Position numbers and translations under genes: made by a program. The notes beneath the pieces were generated by a model. That model saw nothing but the letters and a program-made list of their open reading frames with translations, did no database searches and was not told where the DNA came from. A DNA stretch of 64,000 nucleotides from Alteromonas sp. RKMC-009. Its GTDB lineage: Bacteria; Pseudomonadota; Gammaproteobacteria; Enterobacterales; Alteromonadaceae. The stretch covers positions 1,798,001 through 1,862,000 of the forward strand of contig NZ_CP031010.1 of NCBI RefSeq assembly GCF_003584565.2. Direction: 5' to 3'. This document shows positions 27,601-37,138 of this stretch, piece by piece. Every line of letters begins with the position of its first letter. Position 1 is the first letter of the stretch.

Positions 27601-28079
27601 CCTGCGGCGAACTGTTTGAGGGCGTCGCCGTCAAGTCGGTATCTTATCCACTCATCTTGTGGTTTGGCACCAATAGACTCGTAAAAATCAATTGCGGGTT
27701 GATTCCAGTCCAGCACGCTCCATTCAAAACGGCCACAGTTTTGTTCTGTTGCGATCTTTGCCAGATGTTTCAGCAGAGCTTTGCCTGCACCGCAGCCTCT
27801 GGATGCCGGTGATACATACAAATCTTCCAGATAAATGCCGTATTGTCCCTGCCAGGTGGAATAACTGAAAAAATAAACCGCAAAGCCAACCGGGCCGTTT
27901 TCATTTTCACACAGCACGCAGTGGGCCTTTGGTTGATCTGAAAACAGGGTATTCTCAATATGCGCTATGGTTGCTTTTACTTCATGCTCTGCTTTTTCAT
28001 ATACCGCCAGTTCGGTAATGAAATCGAGTATTTGCTGGCTGTCCTGCACTACTGCAGGACGGATGGTAAGTTGGCTCAT
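27597..28079 (-). CDS. GNAT-family N-acetyltransferase
   Basis: 160 residues from the ATG at 28079 (MSQLTIRPAVVQD), with GGAG 8 bases upstream; the frame runs 33 codons further into the RND gene but has no family character there. Acetyl-CoA binding motif ASRGCGAGKALLKHLA, then FEWSVLDWNQPAIDFYESIGA, resembling diamine/thialysine acetyltransferases. The substrate is not certain. It starts 17 bases after the RND gene and probably ends that operon. Its stop shares a palindromic TTAA with the CBS gene. Confidence 0.85.
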   Translation of the reverse strand: MSQLTIRPAVVQDSQQILDFITELAVYEKAEHEVKATIAHIENTLFSDQPKAHCVLCENENGPVGFAVYFFSYSTWQGQYGIYLEDLYVSPASRGCGAGKALLKHLAKIATEQNCGRFEWSVLDWNQPAIDFYESIGAKPQDEWIRYRLDGDALKQFAAG

Positions 28080-28096
28080 CAAAGAAACTCCGTAAA

Positions 28097-31000
28097 TTAT
28101 TCCGTGCGTGGCTGGCCGGTGGATTTTCGTCCGGGCGTCACTTTCTTCGCAATCCGGACAATGTGATGAAATAGCCATTTAAAGGCATTGCCTGAATCTA
28201 TAAGAATGAGATACAGACAGGGCACCAGAATAAGCGTCACCAGTGTGGCGTACATCACAGCAAATCCCAGCGCGATAGCCATAGGAATCACCAGAACAGC
28301 CTGCAGGCTTGTTTCAAAGAGAATAGGCAGTACGCCCGCAAAAGTCGTAATGGATGTGAGCGTAATGGCTCTGAAACGGGCAGAACCCGCTTCTTCCACA
28401 GCATCCCGGGTACTGTACCCCTGGCGGCGGCGCTGGTTGACAAAATCTGTCATCACAAGAGAGTCATTAATCACAACCCCGGCGGCGGCAATCAGACCGA
28501 AGAACGACATGGTACTGAGATCATAACCGAGCAGGAAATGTCCGAATGCCGCGCCGGTGAAGCTGAACGGAATAACTGACATAATGATGAGAGGCTGACT
28601 GTAGCTCTTTAACGGCACGGCCAGCAGTATGTAAACCATAATCATAGCGGCAGTGAAAAACAGCATTTGCTGATCCTGTTGTGCCTGCTGCTCTTCAATA
28701 TCACCGCCCAGTTCTGTCATGACACCGGGGTAGGTTTTTTGCAGTTCCGGTAGCAAGTTTTCATAGATGGCTTTGATAGCCTCACCCGGTTCTACTTTCT
28801 GTTCGTCGATGCTGCCCCAGATATATACACTGCGATAGCCACTTTCACGGCGGATATAGCTGATGCCGGGGGCTTCGGTCAGCTCCGCGATGTCACCCAG
28901 CATGACTTCCTGACCGGCAGGAGTGGTAATCACACTGTATTTAAGATCAGCAAGCCGTTCCCGCTGCAGGGCAGGGTACCGCACCATGACTTTAACTTCC
29001 TCGCCGTCACGGATCACGCGCTGGGCTTCGCCACCATAAAAGCTGCTGCCAATCTGCCCGGCGATGTTTTGCAGCGTCAGACCGAGATCGTAGGCTACCG
29101 GCTTCAGTGTCATCTGTACTTCTTTGCTGGCGGGATCGATGGTTGAACTGACATCAAACAAGCCATCTTCCCGCTGAAGCATTTCAATGAAAGCCAGTCC
29201 GGCCGCGTTCAGGGTTTCCAGCTCCGGTCCGAACAGCAGGAAGCCAAATTCGCCGTCATCACTGCCGCCGTTGATATCATCTATGACAACCAGTGATTTC
29301 ATCGCCGGAATGTCCGGCATGGCTTCACGCCAGCGCCTGGCAAGTTCGAAGGTATTAATTACCCGTTTACTTTCATCTACCAGGGGGGCAAACACTTCGC
29401 CGTTAGTACGGTCGTCGTTAAACACCAGAATATCCCGGACCATGCCGTCGCCACCAAACTCCTGTTTGATTTTTTCATCTTCATCGAGGATGGTTTTTTC
29501 AATGATTTTTAACGCATCGAGTACGGCGCTGTCCGGCACGTTTTCGTTCATTTCGACGCGGACTGAAGGGAAGTCGTGGGGCACTTTGCCTTGCGGTACC
29601 ATGCGAATGAAATTGCCCTGAATTAAACCCATTGCCAGCATCAGCAGTGCCACAAACACCATCAGCACAGCCCAACGCCATTCAATGGCTTTAATGACGG
29701 TACGCTTGTACGGACCGTTGACAAAGCCATTAAAGCGGCTGTTAAAACGGGCGCGCCAGCTGTCCGGCTTCACCGGCTTAAAAGTGGTGTGAGCGATATG
29801 CGCCGGCAGAATAAGTTTGGATTCAATGAGACTGAACACCAGGCAACAAATCACCACCACAGCAATGTTCACCATGAAAGGTCCGTCCATACCGTCACTT
29901 AATGTGAAGGGAGCAAACACGGCAATGGTGGTCAGCACCCCGAAGGTTGCCGGTGTTGCGACACGTTTGGCACCGCGGATCACGTTATCAATGCCGCTGC
30001 CTTTGCTTTCAATTTCTGTGTAGGCACTTTCTCCGATGACGATGGCGTCATCCACCACAATACCCAGCACCATGATGAAGGCAAACAAAGAAATAATGTT
30101 CAGACTGATACCGAGAAGCGGCATCATCATCACTGCGCCGAGAAAACAGACCGGCAGCCCCAGCATGACCCAGAAGGCGAGTCTGAAGCGTAAAAAAATG
30201 GTCAGCAGCAATGCAACCAGAATGGCACCCTGAAGCAGGTTTTTCAGCATCATGTCCAGGCGGCCGTCGAGGTAGTACGTCATGTCGACCATGGTTTCCA
30301 GCGACACACCTTCCGGAAATTGTTCATTTTTGTGCGCAATGTACGCTTTTACTGTTTCTGCCACTGGCACAATATTCTGTGAAGGTGTTGCTTTAACCGA
30401 AATATAGATGGCGTTTTTACCGGAATACTTGAAGTAGTATTCGCCCTCGGTGAAGGCATCGCGGATCTCTGCCACATCGCCGAGCAATACTCTGGCACCG
30501 CCGGGGCCGACTTTTACTGGGATGGCAGCAAATTCTTCGCCACGGTAGTACTGGTTCTCAACACGCACAGAGATAATGCCAGAGCGGGTTTTCAGTTGTC
30601 CGGCAGAGAGGTTGGTGGAATACGCTCTGATGGCGGTGCTGATATCACTGATCGAAAGATTGTATTTACGTAACTGATCAGGATTCACTTCAATGGCAAT
30701 TTCATCTTCGGGATAGCCCACGTCTACCAGCGAAACGTTATCCAGCAGTAATAATTCATCCTCGACTTCTTTCGCCAGGACTTTCAGATCTTTAAGAGGA
30801 AGATCGCCCACAATGGGCATGTCGATAACTTGTTGCCTGAAGGCCAGTTGCCGGATATTTACCGGTTCCATGTCTGCAGGGAAGGTGGCAATGCTGTCGA
30901 CTTTCAGTTTAATTTTATCCAGAACGTCGCTCAGTTCTTCCTTATCGTCAATCTCCATATTGACTTCGCCACCATTGCGGTAGGCTCTTGAGATCGTACT

Positions 31001-31258
31001 GTTGATTTCAGAAACGTCTTTTACCGCCTCTTCAATCTTTATCAGGATCCCTTCTTCAATTTCCTGCGGAGACGCGCCCGGGTAACTCACATCAACACGG
31101 ATGTAGTTAACCTCGACGTTAGGGAACATTTGTTTCTGGATGGAGGAATAAGCAGACAAACCCATGATGATAATAAAACCCATCAACAGGTTTGCAGCAA
31201 CAGAGTTTCTGGCGAACCAGGCAATCACGCCGCGGTTCGTATCGTGTTCCTGATGCAT
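28097..31258 (-). CDS. RND-family efflux transporter, inner-membrane permease
   Basis: 1053 residues, the usual size of HAE-type RND pumps, with about 12 membrane helices in two halves. Visible: NSVAANLLMGFIIIMGLSAYSSI at the N terminus, the proton-relay helix 4 containing GIVVDDAIVIGESA, and in the second half AAGVVINDSLVMTDFVNQRR. DVSYPGASPQEIEEGILIKIEEA is typical of the AcrB-like porter domain. Its adaptor gene is directly upstream (9 bases). No outer-membrane channel gene is present, so TolC or another channel elsewhere would be needed. Substrates cannot be read from sequence. Confidence 0.92.
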   Translation of the reverse strand: MHQEHDTNRGVIAWFARNSVAANLLMGFIIIMGLSAYSSIQKQMFPNVEVNYIRVDVSYPGASPQEIEEGILIKIEEAVKDVSEINSTISRAYRNGGEVNMEIDDKEELSDVLDKIKLKVDSIATFPADMEPVNIRQLAFRQQVIDMPIVGDLPLKDLKVLAKEVEDELLLLDNVSLVDVGYPEDEIAIEVNPDQLRKYNLSISDISTAIRAYSTNLSAGQLKTRSGIISVRVENQYYRGEEFAAIPVKVGPGGARVLLGDVAEIRDAFTEGEYYFKYSGKNAIYISVKATPSQNIVPVAETVKAYIAHKNEQFPEGVSLETMVDMTYYLDGRLDMMLKNLLQGAILVALLLTIFLRFRLAFWVMLGLPVCFLGAVMMMPLLGISLNIISLFAFIMVLGIVVDDAIVIGESAYTEIESKGSGIDNVIRGAKRVATPATFGVLTTIAVFAPFTLSDGMDGPFMVNIAVVVICCLVFSLIESKLILPAHIAHTTFKPVKPDSWRARFNSRFNGFVNGPYKRTVIKAIEWRWAVLMVFVALLMLAMGLIQGNFIRMVPQGKVPHDFPSVRVEMNENVPDSAVLDALKIIEKTILDEDEKIKQEFGGDGMVRDILVFNDDRTNGEVFAPLVDESKRVINTFELARRWREAMPDIPAMKSLVVIDDINGGSDDGEFGFLLFGPELETLNAAGLAFIEMLQREDGLFDVSSTIDPASKEVQMTLKPVAYDLGLTLQNIAGQIGSSFYGGEAQRVIRDGEEVKVMVRYPALQRERLADLKYSVITTPAGQEVMLGDIAELTEAPGISYIRRESGYRSVYIWGSIDEQKVEPGEAIKAIYENLLPELQKTYPGVMTELGGDIEEQQAQQDQQMLFFTAAMIMVYILLAVPLKSYSQPLIIMSVIPFSFTGAAFGHFLLGYDLSTMSFFGLIAAAGVVINDSLVMTDFVNQRRRQGYSTRDAVEEAGSARFRAITLTSITTFAGVLPILFETSLQAVLVIPMAIALGFAVMYATLVTLILVPCLYLILIDSGNAFKWLFHHIVRIAKKVTPGRKSTGQPRTE

Positions 31259-31267
31259 AACTTCCCC

Positions 31268-32425
31268 TTAAATACCGGCGGAAGTGCTGTTCGCATGAGC
31301 AGCAACCAGTTTGTTGCTTTGCTCAATCACTTTCACTGCCATTCCGTTAAGCGGATATTCCGGCGGGGAGGTGACAAGTTGCAGACCATCAAAATTCCCG
31401 CGAACGAAATAGAAATCGTCCTGCTCACGGACAATTTCAACAATCTTCGACTGTAATGTGGCATCTTCACTTACCAGCCAGATCCGTTTATTGTTCACCA
31501 GTTCCTGTGGAATACGAAAAACATTTTCCAGTGTTTTACCGTTAAAGCTGATGTTGGCGAAACTGCCGAATTTAATCAGGGCTTTGCCGGAGCGGACACC
31601 GTAAGGGTCGTCAATACGTGCAACCAGATGACTCATTCTGGTGGACTGATCCACAATACCAAGATCGCGGTGGAGTTTGGCCGGGATGGTACGCTTGTCT
31701 ACAGTTACTGTTGCGTCAAGGCCGGTGACGCTGACAGGCAAAAATGACTGGTCGAAGCCGGCAACCGGGAAGGTAATTTCAGCGGTTTCCACATTATTCA
31801 GGGTGGCAGCCACTGTACCGGGAGTTACGTAGTCACCGGTACCGATTTCACGACTGATGATCAGTGCATCGTAGGGAGCGCGTACTTCACAATTATCCAG
31901 GTCCCGCTTAGCAATGCGTAACATGGCTTCAGCAGATTTTACGGCGGCTTGTGCGCTGAGTAACTGAGGCTTTCTTAAATACAGATCGGTTACACGGCTC
32001 TTAGACATGCCAGCCGCTTCCCGCTCCGCCACGTTCGCCTGAGCCTGCTCCTGTATTAATTGTGCCTGTGCTGATGACAGGTTAGCTTCGGCTTGCAGCA
32101 ATGCGGCTTCGTAAGCATCTTTCTCGATGGAAAACAGGATTTCACCACGACGGACAAGCCCGCCGGGCACAAAATCCGGATTCCAGGACGTTACTTCACC
32201 CGATACCTGAGCAGCCAGCATGGTGCTTTCAAGCGGCGTGATCTCGCCATAGGAATTAAGGGTAACCGCGTAATCTTCAGCTTGCAGCTCGCTGATTGTC
32301 ACTGTCGGACGGGTATCAACTACTTCAGGTTCTTCTTCTTTATCACCCGCCGAGGCGATAAGTGTCATACCTGCAAATCCTGCAGCAAGAATGACGATTG
32401 GCAGGGCAATTTTTTTCCATTGCAT
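31268..32425 (-). CDS. RND efflux periplasmic adaptor (MFP family)
   Basis: 385 residues. N-terminal membrane anchor or signal (KKIALPIVILAAGFAGMTLIASA). The first lipoyl half (LAAQVSGEVTSWNPDFVPGGLVRRGEILFSI) is followed by a coiled-coil hairpin (about 110-175, ALLQAEANLSSAQAQLIQEQAQANVAEREA) and the second half (VRAPYDALIISREIGTGDYVTPG). It bridges the permease to an outer-membrane channel. First gene of the MFP-RND-GNAT operon. Confidence 0.9.
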   Translation of the reverse strand: MQWKKIALPIVILAAGFAGMTLIASAGDKEEEPEVVDTRPTVTISELQAEDYAVTLNSYGEITPLESTMLAAQVSGEVTSWNPDFVPGGLVRRGEILFSIEKDAYEAALLQAEANLSSAQAQLIQEQAQANVAEREAAGMSKSRVTDLYLRKPQLLSAQAAVKSAEAMLRIAKRDLDNCEVRAPYDALIISREIGTGDYVTPGTVAATLNNVETAEITFPVAGFDQSFLPVSVTGLDATVTVDKRTIPAKLHRDLGIVDQSTRMSHLVARIDDPYGVRSGKALIKFGSFANISFNGKTLENVFRIPQELVNNKRIWLVSEDATLQSKIVEIVREQDDFYFVRGNFDGLQLVTSPPEYPLNGMAVKVIEQSNKLVAAHANSTSAGI

Positions 32426-32536
32426 GTGACGCTTCCCCAGTTTCCATCTCTGTTATTATGATACTTGTTGAATCTGCTGATTGTATTGTCTGTTTGTAAC
32501 AGCGTATTTATTTTGTTTCAGCGACTGCTTTTTTTA

Positions 32537-33634
32537 TTATTGCATAATACTGGCGCATACAACTTTATTACGACCAGTTTGTTTTGCTTTGTATAGTGCT
32601 TTATCGGCCAGAGATAACCCACGGTTAAGTGAAATTTCCTCATTTATTTCACATAAACCGAAACAGGCGGTGACCTTTATTTCTTTTTGTTCCAGCCAGA
32701 TGCTGGATTTTGCCAGCGTATTACGAATTTTTTCTGCCAGAACAGAAGCACTTTGTTCTCCGGTTTCAGGCAATACCATTAAAAACTCTTCTCCGCCCCA
32801 GCGGCACACAATATCTTGCCTGCGCACATTTTGCCGGAGCAGGGTTGCAGTACGTTGCAACACAATATCACCGTTTCCGTGCCCGTAAGTATCGTTGATT
32901 TCCTTAAATTTATCTACATCAACCAATATGAGTGTGAATGCCGAACGGGTGCGCTGATGCCGTTTTATTTCCTGCCCCAGCAGTTGTTGCATGCCTCTGC
33001 GGTTTGGCAGTGATGTCAGGGTATCGTGTAGTGCCTGTTGTTCGTATCTGTCACTGAGTTTCTGCATCAGCTCAAAGGTTCTTTCCCGACTGTACTCGTA
33101 AAATGCGGATAAAAATGTGACAGTGGCAAACGACAAGATCAGCCGGCTTTTAAAATCTGTGGAGTAGCTGGTTAACAGCAGGGCATCGTGTGGTGTGAAG
33201 AGAATAATGACAATGAGCAGCGTAAAGACTGCCATCACCATCAGACCCCGTTTGAAGCCACCGAAAAACATTGCAACGGGGGGTAATATGTAAATCCAGA
33301 GCGGACCGGTATTGTTATGCCCGCCGGTAACCACCAGGTAAGTTTCCAGCCCCATCAGGCAACCCGTCAGTAAATAAACGGATACCATCTGGCCGATTTT
33401 ATTGGGGTAGGCAGCCTGAATCTGACTGGCAAGAAAAAACAACAGCGAAGCAGACAGTAAGCTGAATCCGAGCGCCCATCCACCTTTCATCAGAGAGCTT
33501 ATCCCCAATACCAGTGTGATGCTGATCCCTACCAGAGCGAACAGATTGACAACCAGGATCCGGCGATTGGTTTCTTCGTCAAATTCGGGGTGACAACCAC
33601 GTTTTAAAAAAAGCGATGTGGCCGGCTTAAACAT
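32537..33634 (-). CDS. Membrane-bound diguanylate cyclase (GGDEF)
   Basis: 365 residues. The N-terminal 200 residues hold about six membrane helices (ILVVNLFALVGISITLVLGI ... SRLILSFATVTFLSAFYEYS), like an MHYT-less 6TM sensor. The GGDEF domain (about 205-360) has DTLTSLPNRRGM, the active GGEEF at 280-284 and an inhibitory I-site RRQD at 271-274. It should make c-di-GMP from GTP and be product-inhibited. It starts 18 bases after pqiC on the same strand, so it is likely the last gene of the pqi operon. Confidence 0.92.
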   Translation of the reverse strand: MFKPATSLFLKRGCHPEFDEETNRRILVVNLFALVGISITLVLGISSLMKGGWALGFSLLSASLLFFLASQIQAAYPNKIGQMVSVYLLTGCLMGLETYLVVTGGHNNTGPLWIYILPPVAMFFGGFKRGLMVMAVFTLLIVIILFTPHDALLLTSYSTDFKSRLILSFATVTFLSAFYEYSRERTFELMQKLSDRYEQQALHDTLTSLPNRRGMQQLLGQEIKRHQRTRSAFTLILVDVDKFKEINDTYGHGNGDIVLQRTATLLRQNVRRQDIVCRWGGEEFLMVLPETGEQSASVLAEKIRNTLAKSSIWLEQKEIKVTACFGLCEINEEISLNRGLSLADKALYKAKQTGRNKVVCASIMQ

Positions 33635-33652
33635 TGTCCTGCTTTTGAATCG

Positions 33653-34216
33653 TTACGGCGCCTTATCACTTATCGCTGAAGCCAGGTCATCGACAAGCAG
33701 GCGCATAGTTGCCACAGCCTCTTCGAAGCCATCGCCCTGCATGGGGCGGCGGAAATCAAACTGATGAATTTGAGGCTGTGTATTTTCGTCCTCTTTCCAG
33801 TATTGACCTTTAATCAGCACGTTGCCATCAAATGCGGGAATAAAATCGTCGATTTTGATATGTAATCCTGCCACCGGGTATTGTGGTGAATACACGGCAG
33901 CAGGTAAAACCGCCACTCCGTGATGTTGCAGAGAGGCGGTTAAAGCCTGACGGAGACTTTTATCAAGTGGCTCAGCCCACACATGGCGGGGGGAAAAATA
34001 CACCGTAGCAGGTCCGGTTTGCATAGCCAGAGAACGCTGCTTCAGATACTCAGGTAAACTGAGTTGTTCAATAAAAACCCGTGCTGCCGGCTCAGGTTGT
34101 TCTTCTGTCGACGCCTGAGGGGAATGTAAAACGTAATAGGTTAAGGATGCCGGTGCACTGCTGCAACCGCTCAATAACGCAGCAAAACAGGCAGCGGCGA
34201 ATAACTTAGTTCTCAT
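33653..34216 (-). CDS. pqiC: Membrane integrity lipoprotein PqiC
   Basis: 187 residues. Lipoprotein signal ends LLSGC, so the mature protein begins at Cys. Family features are LTYYVLHSP near the start, VFIEQLSLPEYL, and HVWAEPLDKSLRQAL. PqiC forms an outer-membrane-anchored part of the PqiABC lipid-transport system. It overlaps the end of pqiB by 11 bases. Confidence 0.88.
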   Translation of the reverse strand: MRTKLFAAACFAALLSGCSSAPASLTYYVLHSPQASTEEQPEPAARVFIEQLSLPEYLKQRSLAMQTGPATVYFSPRHVWAEPLDKSLRQALTASLQHHGVAVLPAAVYSPQYPVAGLHIKIDDFIPAFDGNVLIKGQYWKEDENTQPQIHQFDFRRPMQGDGFEEAVATMRLLVDDLASAISDKAP

Positions 34217-35855
34217 TAAACATTCCTTTTCCGGCTTTCGGCTGAATATCTTCTTCGCTGTTGTCCGAGAAGATTAACCCGTTAGGTTTCTGATTAAGTT
34301 GCAGCAGCAGAGGCTGAATATTCCGCAGGGTTTCCTGCATCGTATCAACGGTTTCCTGAATTTCACCTTTACTCAAACCGCCTTCGGTATAGTTTTCCAG
34401 TAGTGCAGACACGTTGATCAGCATTTCATTCAGGTTTTTATTCAGGGCTTTCGCGTCAATGTCGCCCATCAAAGTATCAAAATCACTGCTTGCCTGTTCA
34501 ACCCGGTTAGATGCGGCTTTAATATCGTCGATCACATTAGTGACTTCTACAATCATGGTTTCAAGAGGTAAATTATTGAGCTTATCCAAAATTGCATCGG
34601 CTTTTTGCGTGAGCTGGGTGAATTCGTTCGACACGGTGGGAATGACTTCAATATCGCTGATGGTTTTTACCGTCAGCGGGCTGGCATTGATGTCATGTTG
34701 TAAATCGACATAAAGTCCGCCGGTAAGCACATTTCCCATGCGCAGCGTGGCGCGTAAATCTTTGCCAATCCACTCGTGCATGGTGTCTTTAACAGCCTGC
34801 AGACTTTCCTGTGTATCCTGCTGGCGCACTTTACCCGGATAAATGCGGATAAGCACAGGAATGGGGTAATTCTGATCAAGAATATTACCGTCTATCAGAT
34901 TGGCCGGATTAATTTGAGCCACTTCACCCACTTCAATACCACGATATTCCACCGGCGCACCTTCGGTAAGGCCCCTTACGGTTTCGTCTATCAGCAGTAC
35001 ATAACTGGCGTACAGTTTATAGCGGGCGTTAGAGGCGGCTGCATCATCTGAGAAAATAATAAAACTGGCATTTTCATCTACCTGTCCACCTGAACTCGCG
35101 CCTTTGGGAATACCGAAAGTGACACCGTTAGCCAATAGCGTTTCCAGCGAACCGGTTTCAACTTTTACACCACTGGATTTAAGGTGCAGCTTTACGCCAC
35201 TGACATTCCAGAACCGTGTATTCTGGGTGATCAGTTTATGATAGGGGGCCTGAATGAAGGCGCTGTAATACACCACACGTTCTTCAATATTAAATTCTGC
35301 TTCTTCAAATTCGCCGACTTTGAACCCCTTGTAAATGATCGGGTCGCCGGGTTTATAAGCAAACTTATCATTACTTTTCAAAGTCAGATGCAAGCCCGGT
35401 GTGCCGGGCGGTGTAGCCGGCGGGCGTTCAAGAGCAATAAAGTCAAATTTACTGCGGCCGCTGTCATCGGCTGACATGGCGATGTAAGAACCTGACAGAA
35501 GGGTATTTAAACCGGAGACTTCAGAAAAACTGATCCGTGGTGCCACCACCCAGAAATCCGTATTTTCTGTCAACAGCCGCTCAGCACTGGCATCAATACG
35601 GGCGGTAACCAGTACGCCGTCAAGGTCCGGCTTCAGCTCAATTTTCTTCACCTGACCAACTTCAAGATCCCGAACCTTTACCGGCGTCTTGTTTATCTCA
35701 ATGCCACTGGCTGATTTCAATTCTATGGTGATTAACGGTCCCTGGTTTTTCCACTGGTACCACACCATCCATCCGCCGGTAATAATGGCAATAATCGGGA
35801 TCAGCCAGACCTTTGAAACATGGGTTGTTGATTTTATTTTAGCTTCGTCTGTCAT
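34206..35855 (-). CDS. pqiB: MCE-domain protein PqiB
   Basis: 549 residues from the ATG at 35855 (AGGAAG upstream, 2 bases after the pqiA stop); E. coli PqiB has 546. One N-terminal membrane helix (VWLIPIIAIITGGWMVWY), then three MCE/MlaD domains marked by GIEINKTPVKVRDLEVGQV, GDPIIYKGFKVGEFEEA and GAPVEYRGIEVGEVAQI, then a long C-terminal helix region (about 430-530). PqiB forms a periplasm-spanning hexameric tube that carries lipids between membranes. Confidence 0.93.
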   Translation of the reverse strand: MTDEAKIKSTTHVSKVWLIPIIAIITGGWMVWYQWKNQGPLITIELKSASGIEINKTPVKVRDLEVGQVKKIELKPDLDGVLVTARIDASAERLLTENTDFWVVAPRISFSEVSGLNTLLSGSYIAMSADDSGRSKFDFIALERPPATPPGTPGLHLTLKSNDKFAYKPGDPIIYKGFKVGEFEEAEFNIEERVVYYSAFIQAPYHKLITQNTRFWNVSGVKLHLKSSGVKVETGSLETLLANGVTFGIPKGASSGGQVDENASFIIFSDDAAASNARYKLYASYVLLIDETVRGLTEGAPVEYRGIEVGEVAQINPANLIDGNILDQNYPIPVLIRIYPGKVRQQDTQESLQAVKDTMHEWIGKDLRATLRMGNVLTGGLYVDLQHDINASPLTVKTISDIEVIPTVSNEFTQLTQKADAILDKLNNLPLETMIVEVTNVIDDIKAASNRVEQASSDFDTLMGDIDAKALNKNLNEMLINVSALLENYTEGGLSKGEIQETVDTMQETLRNIQPLLLQLNQKPNGLIFSDNSEEDIQPKAGKGMFNEN

Positions 35856-35857
35856 GC

Positions 35858-36988
35858 TTACTTCCTGTTTTGCCAAATCAGGCGGGTATCAAAAGTCATT
35901 GCTGCCACCATTGTAACAAAAACCACGCCACAAAATGCGAGGGCGGCCGGGCCGGGATAAATAGAGAGCGTGTTGCCTAACTGAACCAGTGCTACCAATA
36001 CTGCCACAACGAAGACATCGATCATGGACCAGCGCCCTATGCCTTCCGTCACGCGGTAAAACCGTGTCCGGATGCGGGTACGTTTCTCAAGACCACGCTG
36101 CACGGTTAAATTCAGCCACGCGAGTATGATGATTTTCGCCACCGGAATAATAACGCTGGCAATCAGAATGATAATGGCCACCGGATAGTCGCCGGATTGC
36201 CACAGTGTAATAGCGCCGCCCACGATGGTACTCGGCTCATCCCGCCCGAACATTTCGGTATGCATAATGGGAAGCATATTCGCCGGAATATAAAGCAGTG
36301 CAGCGGTAAACAGTAATGCCCAGGTGCGCTGAATACTCACTGAGGCGACTGCCGGTGTCAGTGGTTTAGGTGGTGGCACTTCTCCGAAAATCCAGAACGC
36401 ATAGCGGTTGACATCGAACTGAATAATACAGGCGGTCATACAGACAGAAAAGCCAATGAAAGCATAAAATGACAGGCCGATAGCAATGTCTGCCATAGAA
36501 GATATTTTGATCAGGCTGACCAGTGTGCCTACAAGAAATATTTCCGCCATGCTCCACGGCATCAGTGCTTTCACCCAGAAAAACACATGCTTCACAAACA
36601 CGGGTTTTTTATTGTGTTTGCGGCAGTGGCTTAAAATCATCATCCCGGTGAGCACGAGCCCGGGGAAAACCACGGTGGCCAGGCCGGTGATTATGGCCAG
36701 CGACAGGTAATCCTGATTCAGCAGCGCATTGAAACTGTCTGGCAGGGCTATCTGGTGCTGAATGCCACTGGCACGGAAGGATAAGAAGTTAAAGGGCAGG
36801 GAAAGGCCCAGAAAAATGAGTGCACTGATAGCAAACGCCAGTACTTTATCATTTTGATGATAACGGTAAGTCAGCAGGGTATGGCCGCATTTGGGGCATA
36901 CAGCCCGTTGCCGGTGATCCAGCGAAGGTAAATGTACTACCGTCAGACATTGGTCACATTGAATTGTAGACAGCGCGTTTTCCTGCAT
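35858..36988 (-). CDS. pqiA: Inner-membrane protein PqiA
   Basis: 376 residues (E. coli 417). A zinc-ribbon-like CxxC pair at C11/C14 and C31/C34 precedes two PqiA membrane domains of about four helices each, beginning near 48 (KVLAFAISALIFLGLSLPFNF) and near 220 (TWALLFTAALLYIPANMLPIM). I see no second CxxC pair before the second domain (GEVPPPKPLTPAVASVS), which may explain the shorter length. PqiA is the inner-membrane partner of PqiB. First gene of pqiABC. Confidence 0.92.
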   Translation of the reverse strand: MQENALSTIQCDQCLTVVHLPSLDHRQRAVCPKCGHTLLTYRYHQNDKVLAFAISALIFLGLSLPFNFLSFRASGIQHQIALPDSFNALLNQDYLSLAIITGLATVVFPGLVLTGMMILSHCRKHNKKPVFVKHVFFWVKALMPWSMAEIFLVGTLVSLIKISSMADIAIGLSFYAFIGFSVCMTACIIQFDVNRYAFWIFGEVPPPKPLTPAVASVSIQRTWALLFTAALLYIPANMLPIMHTEMFGRDEPSTIVGGAITLWQSGDYPVAIIILIASVIIPVAKIIILAWLNLTVQRGLEKRTRIRTRFYRVTEGIGRWSMIDVFVVAVLVALVQLGNTLSIYPGPAALAFCGVVFVTMVAAMTFDTRLIWQNRK

Positions 36989-37021
36989 GCCCGGCCAGAT
37001 TTATCCTGTAGAAACAACCAA

Positions 37022-37048
37022 CTTATACAATAGCATGAATTTGTTCAA
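37022..37048 (-). promoter_or_regulatory. Possible promoter of pqiA
   Basis: Minus strand: TTGAAC (37048-37043), 15-base spacer, TATAAG (37027-37022), about 34 bases before the pqiA start codon. The spacer is short, so confidence is modest. Confidence 0.35.
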
Positions 37049-37094
37049 CATCAGCGCCTTTATCTGTAACGGAATGTCACCCGCCGTAAAAAAC

Positions 37095-37125
37095 AAAAAA
37101 GGTGGCACAAAAGGCCACCTTTTTT
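37095..37125. terminator. Bidirectional terminator after asnS
   Basis: GGTGGC (37101-37106) and GCCACC (37114-37119), with an A run to the left and six T to the right. Read leftward it ends asnS (stop at 37139) with six T after the stem. Confidence 0.85.
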
Positions 37126-37138
37126 CTCACTGAAAAAA

